Position numbers and translations under genes: made by a program. Below, piece by piece: positions 1 to 5,952 of a DNA stretch of 25,713 bases (position 1 is its first letter; each line of letters begins with the position of its first letter). The notes under the pieces were generated by a model. The model was not told the DNA's origin, did no database searches, and saw only the letters and a list, made by a program, of their open reading frames with translations. Source of the stretch: a virus; the IMG/VR virus record IMGVR_UViG_3300028548_001923, positions 1 to 25,713 of that record; one strand, written 5' to 3'.

Positions 1-160
1 TCTGCCGCAGTATTTCCACCCAACGTAGCTTTGCAAGCTCAGTAGCTAGTATCTCTTTTTCTCCTTGAGACATGTTAGCAAAATCTAAGTCTACCATCGC
101 TTCATCACACATTAATTCAAACTTATCTTCGATATTTCCCTCAGTCTCAGGCACACTCAT
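1..160 (-). CDS. Partial small acidic phage protein (5' end only)
   Basis: An open frame starts at an ATG at 160 and runs leftward out of the window; 53 residues are visible. They begin MSVPETEGNIEDKFELMCDE and end in a helical, Leu/Glu-rich stretch (LATELAKLRWVEILRQ). A GGAGAA ribosome-binding site lies about 6 bases upstream, which supports this start. The visible part is acidic, has no membrane segment and has no motif I recognise. It is the most distal gene seen in the leftward unit that begins near 1736, just after the tRNA-like element. The function cannot be given because most of the protein may be missing. Confidence 0.6.
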   Translation of the reverse strand, partial: MSVPETEGNIEDKFELMCDEAMVDLDFANMSQGEKEILATELAKLRWVEILRQ

Positions 161-196
161 TTTGGTTCTCCACAAAAGGATCAATGTAAATAAGGT

Positions 197-306
197 GAGG
201 GGAGGGGGAATTGAACCCCCTGCTTGGCACACTTGAAACGTCCGCTTTCGCAGCCCTATGCCATGCCTTATTCAAGTTATACAGCATTCGCTTAACCAAA
301 CCCCTC
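197..306 (-). ncRNA. Atypical tRNA-like RNA (acceptor and T-arm, no normal anticodon arm)
   Basis: On the minus strand a 5' GAGGGG (301-306) pairs with a 3' CCCCTC (197-202). That 3' strand directly follows a perfect tRNA T-arm: GGGGG stem, TTCAATT loop, CCCCC stem (204-220). Discriminator A and CC follow, but the last A of CCA is absent. The body is about 110 nt, longer than any standard tRNA. I checked every 5-bp stem with a 7-nt loop in the body and found no anticodon arm. A 7-bp helix closes the middle instead (271-277 with 231-237, ACTTGAA/TTCAAGT). TTGG/CCAA (296-299 with 224-227) could extend it toward the acceptor stem. Inside is a short hairpin, CTGC-GAAA-GCGG. The layout recalls a reduced tmRNA more than a tRNA, but conserved tmRNA D-loop bases are not seen. 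A degenerate class II tRNA or a copied host tRNA end are alternatives. Confidence 0.45.
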
Positions 307-318
307 AGAAGAATTGAA

Positions 319-348
319 CCATTAGCATATACGTCCAGCACCCGTCAA
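319..348 (-). promoter_or_regulatory. Candidate sigma70 promoter for the tRNA-like RNA
   Basis: On the minus strand TTGACG (343-348) and TAATGG (319-324) are separated by 18 bases. The predicted start near 312 lies only a few bases before the tRNA-like element's 5' end at 306. The -10 element is weak (three of six consensus positions), so this is a tentative call. If real, the RNA and the gene starting at 160 could be expressed apart from the upstream leftward genes. Confidence 0.3.
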
Positions 349-376
349 GTGTTTTTTTAATCTGTACAGGATAGAG

Positions 377-453
377 TGGCGCACTCGGCAGGACTCGAAC
401 CTGCAACCTACAGATTAGAAGTCTGTTGTTCTATCCAGTTGAACTACGAGTGC
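377..453 (-). tRNA. tRNA-Arg (UCU)
   Basis: This is a complete cloverleaf on the minus strand. The acceptor is GCACTCG/CGAGTGC, the D-arm stem is GTTC/GAAC, and the anticodon arm is ACAGA-CTTCTAA-TCTGT with anticodon TCT. The T-arm is GCAGG-TTCGAGT-CCTGC, followed by discriminator G and an encoded CCA (377-379). It reads AGA codons, which are common in the genes of this AT-leaning phage, so it probably supplements a scarce host tRNA. Its first 23 nt are also the 3' end of the upstream 72-codon gene. It should be released from the leftward transcript by host RNase P. Confidence 0.95.
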
Positions 454-649
454 TTGACAAGTCTTCTTCATTGTCTACAATTTCTGTAACAACCCAACGA
501 CCTCTATCAGCTACATGGGGAAACCGCTTAATCCAGCTTCTAGGATAGTTTCCTAATTCAGTTTCATAGAACCATTCCCACTGCAACACTTTGCCATCTT
601 GCCTTTTTGACACTTCTGGCTTTGGTCTCCGGGCTATACGTTTACGCAT
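431..649 (-). CDS. Small basic hypothetical protein overlapping tRNA-Arg
   Basis: A 72-aa protein with a strongly basic N-terminus (MRKRIARRPKPEVSKRQ) and a Trp/Tyr/Phe-rich middle (QWEWFYETEL). No family is recognised. The basic start suggests nucleic-acid contact, but that is inference. Its ATG overlaps the end of the upstream nuclease gene by 8 bases, as in a translationally coupled operon. Its last codons and TAG stop lie inside the 5' acceptor and D-arm of tRNA-Arg, so cutting out the tRNA would remove the stop codon and the end of this message. The C-terminal tail (DLSSTRSSTG) is low complexity, as expected if it is dictated by tRNA sequence. Confidence 0.65.
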   Translation of the reverse strand: MRKRIARRPKPEVSKRQDGKVLQWEWFYETELGNYPRSWIKRFPHVADRGRWVVTEIVDNEEDLSSTRSSTG

Positions 650-944
650 GTTTTACTGCTCCCGTTTCAATATTATAGTACACAAGCTCAACACCTAATC
701 TCTTTTGTAAGGGTGTAAGTTGTCTGTGTATCATTGTACCGGGTCTCCAGTTAGCCCTCTTAGAGCGGAACGACATGCTTTTTACTTCTACTAACTTCTT
801 ATCCAGTGTCTCAGGGTGTATGGCAACAATATCAACAGGTCCAGTGTTGTTTGTTTCATTATACACAAAGTAGCCCTTATCTACATAATATCTCATAACC
901 CCTAGTTTAGACTGTATGGCCTTCTTCTGCTTCCTATTCATCAT
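642..944 (-). CDS. Small PD-(D/E)XK nuclease, Holliday-junction-resolvase-like
   Basis: A 100-aa protein with the short core of the PD-(D/E)XK fold. An N-terminal helix with basic residues comes first, then GPVDIVAI (Asp38) and KLVEVKS (Glu53-x-Lys55), the usual metal-binding D...ExK arrangement, and then a basic strand (SFRSKRANWRPG). Size and spacing resemble archaeal Hjc and phage VRR-NUC-type nucleases; a junction resolvase or small nicking enzyme is the likely role. Two ATGs stand in a row; the first is used here. It follows the GcrA-like gene by two bases and overlaps the next gene by 8. T7-type endonuclease I is encoded separately at 8033, so the two nucleases probably have different substrates or timing. 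Confidence 0.7.
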   Translation of the reverse strand: MMNRKQKKAIQSKLGVMRYYVDKGYFVYNETNNTGPVDIVAIHPETLDKKLVEVKSMSFRSKRANWRPGTMIHRQLTPLQKRLGVELVYYNIETGAVKHA

Positions 945-946
945 GT

Positions 947-1360
947 TTATGCGCCCCCAGTGTGGTAAGTGTGTTGTGTGGTACTGAACTTATAGTTCTC
1001 ACTTTTTTTACAGGGTTCACATATATACAGGTTCTTTTCAAGAAGCATCTCTTTTCTACAGGATAAACATTTTCTTTTCCTGAAATGCTCCTGTTTAATT
1101 TTTTTACGTTCAATATGCAGGGGCTTAACTATTACTATGTTTTCTAGGGCTTTAACCTGTTCCTTTATAATATCTTGTTTATCTACAAGATACTTATTTC
1201 TATTCCAGATACCAATGACTATATTTTTTGTCATTTCTCTTTTGTTTACCATAAGAAACTCTGAGCCTAGTTCCTTTGTTATCTGTCGGGCAGACAGACC
1301 ATCCTTGTATCTCAGGTCAAGAACCTTCTTTACAAACTCCTTGGAGTGTACAGCGGCCAT
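947..1360 (-). CDS. GcrA-like transcription regulator with a C-terminal zinc ribbon
   Basis: A 137-aa protein whose first 60 residues resemble GcrA, the alphaproteobacterial cell-cycle regulator. The pattern is hydrophobic helix, Asp-Gly-Leu-Ser-Ala-Arg-Gln-Ile helix-turn-helix (20-32), then KNIVIGIWNRNKYL, matching the GcrA TRNAVIGKxHRL segment. In the host GcrA binds sigma70 and promoters carrying CcrM-methylated GANTC. The C-terminal half has CxxC at 98-101 and CxxC at 114-117, a plausible zinc ribbon, embedded in many Lys and Arg residues. Classic GcrA also ends in a Cys-containing domain, but of different spacing. Its start overlaps the stop of the preceding gene (TAATG). It may redirect host sigma70 polymerase; that role is inferred. 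Alternative: a generic phage HTH/zinc protein. Confidence 0.65.
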   Translation of the reverse strand: MAAVHSKEFVKKVLDLRYKDGLSARQITKELGSEFLMVNKREMTKNIVIGIWNRNKYLVDKQDIIKEQVKALENIVIVKPLHIERKKIKQEHFRKRKCLSCRKEMLLEKNLYICEPCKKSENYKFSTTQHTYHTGGA

Positions 1361-1713
1361 TAATCTAGTAACCCATCAAGGTTTAAAAAGGAATCGCCAG
1401 CCAGCCCAATAGGTTGTTCTATCTCAGCATAAATATGTTTTATACTATCTACAGTTATAGAGTTTAAAGTTTCGATATTAATATTTCTATAGCCCTCAGA
1501 CTTAAGATCATACACGGGCAACATGGAAGTGTTTGTGTTACAATTTACACCCTTCTTAAGATGTTTCTTTACATTAAGGCGTGCGTTCATTTTACGTACT
1601 GTACCATCCTGTTTAACAAACTCTGCTGTAAAGATTTTATTCTGAACAGTTGCCTCGACAACCCGCCTCATCGTTTCGGGGTTTGACAATCTCGGAGAGT
1701 AAATTGTAATCAT
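1360..1713 (-). CDS. SH3-type beta-barrel small phage protein
   Basis: A 117-aa soluble protein, the first gene of the leftward unit. Its core (IFTAEFVKQDGTVRKMNARL, then VKKHLKKG and LPVYDLKSEGYRNINIETL) matches a small protein family common in marine phages and usually labelled an SH3 beta-barrel fold protein of unknown function. The segment has alternating hydrophobic strands and a Lys/Arg-rich turn, compatible with nucleic-acid binding. It starts at 1713, about 23 bases after the predicted transcription start, with a weak GGGA ribosome site. Its position right after an early promoter suggests early expression. The family match is from memory of the sequence pattern; no function is claimed. 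Confidence 0.65.
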   Translation of the reverse strand: MITIYSPRLSNPETMRRVVEATVQNKIFTAEFVKQDGTVRKMNARLNVKKHLKKGVNCNTNTSMLPVYDLKSEGYRNINIETLNSITVDSIKHIYAEIEQPIGLAGDSFLNLDGLLD

Positions 1714-1742
1714 GGGATTTCCCGTTTATTGCTAAGGGTATT

Positions 1743-1771
1743 AGCCTAACACAAAAGTTTTTTAGCGTCAA
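1743..1771 (-). promoter_or_regulatory. Leftward sigma70-type promoter
   Basis: On the minus strand TTGACG (1766-1771) and TAGGCT (1743-1748) are separated by exactly 17 bases. Transcription would begin near 1736 and read the gene starting at 1713. The -35 matches five of six consensus bases; the -10 is weak. It lies back to back with the rightward promoter, so the two -35 boxes are only about 14 bases apart and polymerases could interfere with each other. Confidence 0.5.
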
Positions 1772-1784
1772 GCGAAAGTTTCTG

Positions 1785-1813
1785 TTGACACAACAAATAT
1801 GCCGTGATATGAG
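1785..1813 (+). promoter_or_regulatory. Rightward sigma70-type promoter of the replication operon
   Basis: A perfect TTGACA (1785-1790), a 17-base spacer and TATGAG (1808-1813, four of six) give a predicted start near 1820, about 34 bases before the primase ATG. No operator palindrome or GANTC site is visible in the 140-base divergent region (1714-1853), which is AT-rich. Apart from the two promoters and a small palindrome GGGATTTCCC at 1715-1724, I see nothing else in it. Confidence 0.65.
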
Positions 1814-1853
1814 ATATGGTTATCGTCTCCCGGAACTCTAGAGATATATTAAT

Positions 1854-2645
1854 ATGAATAATATAATTAAAGATTATATATATGCTATAGATATACCTAT
1901 AGGGACTTCTGTTAGATTAGATTGTCCATTGTGTAGTGGAACTAAAACCTTATCCGTTACTGGTTTTATAGACAGTATAAAGTATTATTGTTTTCATGCT
2001 GACTGTACAAAGGGGGGTGTTATTAAAGAGGGGCTAACAGAGACATCATTTACAATAGTGGAAGACATATTAAAGCCTGTTTTATCTGCGGGGTTAAATG
2101 CTGAAAAACAGGGTTGGAGAAAGTATGATTGTCCTGCTACCTTTACTAGATACCTATTACAAAATGGATGTACTCACGCACTAGAGAATAATCTAGCAGA
2201 CATACGCTATGATTATAGAAGGGATAGGGCAGTATTTGTAATAAAAGAAAACAATAAGATAGTTGATGCTGCGGGTAGGTTTATAGGAAGCGGTGATTTC
2301 TCTGGACCTAAGTGGTATAGGTATGCTGACAGTGGCATACCCTTTTCTTGTGGTACTTCTAACCATGCAGTTGTTGTAGAAGACTGCGCGTCCGCTTGTT
2401 CTGTATCATCTTTTGCAACGGGCGTTGCTCTCTTGGGAACGAGCCTGTCTGAGACGGCTATTGACATTCTTTCAGATTTCAGTATGGTGACGGTTGCGTT
2501 GGATAAAGACGCTACAACTAAGTCCATTGATATGGTTTCAAGACTGAAGTGGGAGATTGATAATGTAAATATGGTTGTACTAGAAAGAGATCTAAAGAGG
2601 TTGGATGTTGAAGATTCAAAAAGGGTTTTAGGTATAGATGATTGA
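1854..2645 (+). CDS. T7-like DNA primase (zinc ribbon plus TOPRIM), separate from the helicase
   Basis: A 263-aa primase that should make RNA primers on the lagging strand. The N-terminal zinc ribbon has Cys24 and Cys27 (CPLC) and Cys46 and Cys51 (CFHADC, with His48 as another possible ligand). An RNA-polymerase-type middle region follows (RYDYRRDRAVFVI...AAGRFIGSG). The TOPRIM domain has the metal-binding Glu176 in VVVEDCASA and Asp217/Asp219 in ALDKDA. Length equals the primase half of T7 gp4, and the frame ends where the T7 linker would begin. The helicase is the next gene, overlapping by 8 bases, so the fused T7 protein exists here as two subunits. The ribosome-binding site is weak (AGAGAT), although this is the first gene of the operon. 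Confidence 0.88.
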   Translation: MNNIIKDYIYAIDIPIGTSVRLDCPLCSGTKTLSVTGFIDSIKYYCFHADCTKGGVIKEGLTETSFTIVEDILKPVLSAGLNAEKQGWRKYDCPATFTRYLLQNGCTHALENNLADIRYDYRRDRAVFVIKENNKIVDAAGRFIGSGDFSGPKWYRYADSGIPFSCGTSNHAVVVEDCASACSVSSFATGVALLGTSLSETAIDILSDFSMVTVALDKDATTKSIDMVSRLKWEIDNVNMVVLERDLKRLDVEDSKRVLGIDD

Positions 2646-3828
2646 CAGATCGGTACTTGTTGCGTGTCTGAGTAAAGAAAATTATAACCGAGTAGCCAGC
2701 TTAATAAAGAAAGAATACTTCCCAAAAGAAGTAGCAACAATAATTGAAACACTGTCACACCTACATAAAAATTATGAGGGTGATCTTACTGTAGATGATT
2801 TGTCACTTGGACACCAAGCCAAGTACCCTGCTTTACCTGAAGCCACTGCTGAAAAGGTAGGCAGAGAGATTGACAAGCTACGGCTAACAAAAGTAAATAC
2901 CGAACTAGTAGCTGATGTCTTACATGCTTTTTGGAAAAGAACAAAAGCAAAGGAGATAGGAGAACAGGCTCTTGGAATATTTGTTGGTAAATCTAGTGAT
3001 ACTAATTCTCTTTTCAATTCTGTAGAAGAGCTAAAGAATAATGACATAAAACAGTCACAGACTTACTCTGTTTTAAAAGAGGGTATTGAAACTTCTCTTG
3101 AGGAGTTCGAGCGCGACCCTGAGTTTAGTTTCCCCACGCAGCTAAGAGATTATGTACCGGGCATTGACAGACAAAACTTTGGTGTAATCTTTGCAAGACC
3201 TGAAGTAGGTAAAACATCCTTTGCAGCTTGGTTAGCAGGTTGGTATGTTAAGAATAAGTTTAGGGTTGCCTACTGGGGTAATGAAGAGCCTGTTAGGAAG
3301 ACTAGGATGCGGGTGGCTAAATCCATTACAGAAATGTCCAAGCTGGAAGTACTTACTAATAAAGAGAAGTTTATAACAGAATATAAAGAACTTGCTCTAC
3401 CCTACATAAACTTTATGGATTGTGTTGGCACCTCTGTACAAGAGATAGAGGACTACTGTATGCGCAATGAAGTTGACATTGTAATAATAGATCAGCTAGA
3501 CAAAATTAGGATTGATGGAGAGTTCTCTCGCGGCGATGAGCGACTAAAGGAGCTATACTGTAGGTCCAGAGAGCTTGCAAAGAGAAACAATGTAGCGGTC
3601 TGGGCCATATCACAGGCTTCTTATGAGGCCCACGGTAGAGAGACTATTGACTACTCTATGTTGGACGGATCAAAAACAGGTAAGGCTGGTGAGGCTGATA
3701 TCATTATTGGTATAGGCATAGCAGAACATGAAGAGTTCAGAACTATTAAGTTCTCAAAGAATAAGATTAATGGTTGGCACGGCTCTGTAGTCCTGCGTAG
3801 AGATGGCGATAGGGATATTTTCTCATGA
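2638..3828 (+). CDS. DnaB/T7 gp4-type replicative helicase
   Basis: A 396-aa RecA-fold (SF4) helicase expected to form a hexamer and unwind DNA ahead of the fork. The N-terminal 140 residues are helical and may contact the primase, like the DnaB N-terminal domain or T7 linker. Walker A is ARPEVGKTS (Gly191-Lys192-Thr193) with alanine in place of the first glycine, a common phage variant. The glutamate-containing strand is AYWGNEEP, Walker B is VDIVIIDQLD (Asp285), and the sensor WAISQAS carries Gln326. A C-terminal SKNKING segment fits the DNA-binding loop/arginine region. It overlaps the primase gene by 8 bases and the exonuclease gene by 4 (ATGA), so translation of the three is probably coupled. 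Confidence 0.9.
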   Translation: MIDRSVLVACLSKENYNRVASLIKKEYFPKEVATIIETLSHLHKNYEGDLTVDDLSLGHQAKYPALPEATAEKVGREIDKLRLTKVNTELVADVLHAFWKRTKAKEIGEQALGIFVGKSSDTNSLFNSVEELKNNDIKQSQTYSVLKEGIETSLEEFERDPEFSFPTQLRDYVPGIDRQNFGVIFARPEVGKTSFAAWLAGWYVKNKFRVAYWGNEEPVRKTRMRVAKSITEMSKLEVLTNKEKFITEYKELALPYINFMDCVGTSVQEIEDYCMRNEVDIVIIDQLDKIRIDGEFSRGDERLKELYCRSRELAKRNNVAVWAISQASYEAHGRETIDYSMLDGSKTGKAGEADIIIGIGIAEHEEFRTIKFSKNKINGWHGSVVLRRDGDRDIFS

Positions 3829-4409
3829 TTACAACCATTGATATAGAAACTACAATGAACTTTAATTCAAAGACTGTATCATCTCCCTTCTTTGGCAATC
3901 AGATAGTGTTTGTTGGAGCGGTGGGTGTAATACCCGGATCATACTCTGAGGAGATAGAGGTATGGCTACACCATGATGCTATACCTGCAACAAAAGGTGG
4001 TGTAGAGAAGCTACAGTCTACTTTAAATAATACAAGCTGTCTTGTAGGACACAACTTAAAATTTGATTTACAGTGGTTAAGAGCATGTGGCTTTACCTAT
4101 GATGGTCCGCTGTTTGATACAATGATAGCTGAGTACCTTCTTGCTCGCGGCAATAAGATCAGTCTTAGCCTTGCTGCTTGCTGTACTAGGAGAGGGCTTT
4201 CAGAAAAGAGAAGCGATCTCACCGCAGAGTACATAAAGAACAAAGTATCCTATGAGAGTATGCCACCCCATGTAGTTAATCAGTACTGTATGAATGATGT
4301 TAGAATAACAAAACAATTAGCCGACATACAGATAGAGGAGTTTGGCAGACCTTGGAGTCATTATATTACCAGCCTACTTGAAGGAGTCCCCCATGCAAAA
4401 TGTGCTTGA
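3825..4409 (+). CDS. Stand-alone DnaQ/PolA-type 3'-5' exonuclease (proofreading)
   Basis: A 194-aa DEDDy exonuclease. Exo I is DIETT (Asp6, Glu8), Exo II is GHNLKFDLQWL (Asp81) and Exo III is Tyr154-x3-Asp158 (YCMND); all catalytic residues are present. In T7 and HMO-2011-like phages this domain is the N-terminus of the DNA polymerase. Here it stops with TGA at 4409, and the polymerase begins in a different frame at 4393. The two proteins probably associate for proofreading. The end (WSHYITSLLEGVPHAKCA) lies at the natural exo/polymerase domain border, so the exonuclease domain is complete and not truncated. Its ATG overlaps the helicase stop. Confidence 0.88.
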   Translation: MITTIDIETTMNFNSKTVSSPFFGNQIVFVGAVGVIPGSYSEEIEVWLHHDAIPATKGGVEKLQSTLNNTSCLVGHNLKFDLQWLRACGFTYDGPLFDTMIAEYLLARGNKISLSLAACCTRRGLSEKRSDLTAEYIKNKVSYESMPPHVVNQYCMNDVRITKQLADIQIEEFGRPWSHYITSLLEGVPHAKCA

Positions 4410-5952
4410 TCTGTCAATGGGTATGCTAGACGCTCTTATTGATATAGAGAGCGCAGGTATTAAGATTTCTAATGAAAAGCTTTCCAAGATTAAACTGCAG
4501 TATCAGAACGAATATAATAGTTTGTACAACGATCTTATGGCTATTGCGGAACGTGTTATGGGTGATAGCCCTATTAACCTTGACAGCCCTGATGATCGTA
4601 GCATACTACTATATTCCCGCAAAGTAGGGGACAAGGCTACTTGGAAAAGTACTTTTAATATTGGTACTGAGATCAGGAACAACACCAAGAAGCAAAAGAA
4701 TAAAACTAAAATGCACAGATCAGCCTTTGGTGCGCTTGTTAAAGAGCTAGCACCCGTGGTATATAAAACATCTGGTATGTCCTGCTCACACTGTAATGGT
4801 AGAGGCTCCTTTTACTACACAATAAAATCAGGTGAGAGAAGCAAGAACAAAAAGAACTGTAGCCGCTGTAACGGGGTGGGTATCCTGTATAGGAATCTTA
4901 AGGAACCAGCCGGTCTTAGGATAATACCCAGAGGGCCAGAAGACACTGCTGCTGGTGGCTTCAAGACAGACAAAGACACTTTAGTACAAATAAGACTGGA
5001 TTTAGAAGGTGATGCGAGGGAGTTTGTGGACAAATACATGAGATATTCCATGATCAGAACCTATCTGAATACCTTCGTGGATAGCTTGGAGAAGTATCAA
5101 GATGATAGGGGTTATATTCATCCTCAGTTTAATCAGTGCGTCACTGCTACTGGAAGATTGTCGTCAAGTAGACCAAACTTTCAAAATATGCCGCGCGGAA
5201 ACACATTCCCTGCAAGAGAGGCAATTGTTTCTAGGCATAGTGGTGGCTACATTCTAGAGGGAGACTATTCTCAGCTAGAGTTCAGGGTCGCAGGGTTCCT
5301 GTCAAAAGACCCCGTGATCTATGAAGAGGTCACTGCCGGGTATGACGTACACTCATACACAGCGAGCATCATGGGAGTGTCTAGGCAGGATGCCAAGGCG
5401 CATACCTTCAAGCCCCTGTACGGGGGTGTGCTTGGCACTAACAGAGAGATGGCTTACTATTCAGCCTTTAGAAATAAGTATCAGGCTGTATCTAAGTGGC
5501 ATGAAAGACTTCAAGATGAGGCTGTTAATACAAAGAAGGTTGTACTACCTTCTGGCAGAGAGTACTCCTTTCCCTACGCAAAGTATACAAGAAGGGGTAC
5601 TGCGGTCGGTGCTACAGCTATTAAAAACTATCCCGTTCAAGGATTTGCAACGGCTGACCTATTGCCATTAGCCCTTATACGGCTACATAAGAGCTTAAAG
5701 GCAGTTACCAAACCTAAGCTCTTGAGTAAGATAATAAACACAGTACACGATTCTATTGTCATGGATGTTCATCCTGACGAAAAAGATCAGATGATTAATT
5801 TAATGAAGGAGTCTATGCTATGTATACCTAAAGAATGTCACGCGAAGTTTGGTGTTGACTTTGATATGCCTATTGATATAGAATTAAAGATCGGCCATGA
5901 TTGGCTAAACCTACAGGAGATCAAATTAGATGAGCGCAGTAATGAAGATTGA
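4393..5952 (+). CDS. polA: Family A DNA polymerase with DnaJ-like zinc insertion
   Basis: A 519-aa polymerase lacking its own exonuclease domain. The frame is open from an ATG at 4342, but 4393 is chosen because AAGGAG lies 7 bases before it and the domain starts there (VLDLSMGMLDALIDIE). After the thumb region comes a zinc module with CSHCNGRG (Cys131, Cys134) and CSRCNGVG (Cys156, Cys159), the CxxCxGxG repeat of the DnaJ central domain as reported for HMO-2011 polymerase. Motif A is GDYSQLEFRV (Asp291). The O-helix is RQDAKAHTFKPLYGG with Arg331, Lys335, Phe339 and Tyr343. Motif C is VHDS (His452, Asp453). Phe339 corresponds to E. coli Phe762. It overlaps the exonuclease gene by 17 bases and the next gene by 23. 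There is no sign of loss of activity. Confidence 0.92.
   Translation: MQNVLDLSMGMLDALIDIESAGIKISNEKLSKIKLQYQNEYNSLYNDLMAIAERVMGDSPINLDSPDDRSILLYSRKVGDKATWKSTFNIGTEIRNNTKKQKNKTKMHRSAFGALVKELAPVVYKTSGMSCSHCNGRGSFYYTIKSGERSKNKKNCSRCNGVGILYRNLKEPAGLRIIPRGPEDTAAGGFKTDKDTLVQIRLDLEGDAREFVDKYMRYSMIRTYLNTFVDSLEKYQDDRGYIHPQFNQCVTATGRLSSSRPNFQNMPRGNTFPAREAIVSRHSGGYILEGDYSQLEFRVAGFLSKDPVIYEEVTAGYDVHSYTASIMGVSRQDAKAHTFKPLYGGVLGTNREMAYYSAFRNKYQAVSKWHERLQDEAVNTKKVVLPSGREYSFPYAKYTRRGTAVGATAIKNYPVQGFATADLLPLALIRLHKSLKAVTKPKLLSKIINTVHDSIVMDVHPDEKDQMINLMKESMLCIPKECHAKFGVDFDMPIDIELKIGHDWLNLQEIKLDERSNED

Noticed and set aside
197-306. Prophage attachment site at a tRNA 3' end
   Set aside because: No integrase or excisionase gene is visible in the window and no second copy of the tRNA end is present; left only as an alternative.
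2213-2758. Leftward 181-aa frame across the primase gene
   Set aside because: It is antisense to conserved TOPRIM coding sequence, and no ribosome site or homology is seen.
4342-4392. Longer polymerase start at 4342
   Set aside because: The extra 17 residues are exonuclease sequence read in another frame, have no ribosome site, and the ATG at 4393 has AAGGAG at ideal distance.
4393-5952. DnaJ chaperone gene
   Set aside because: Only the zinc module is present, without J-domain, and it is embedded in a complete DNA polymerase.
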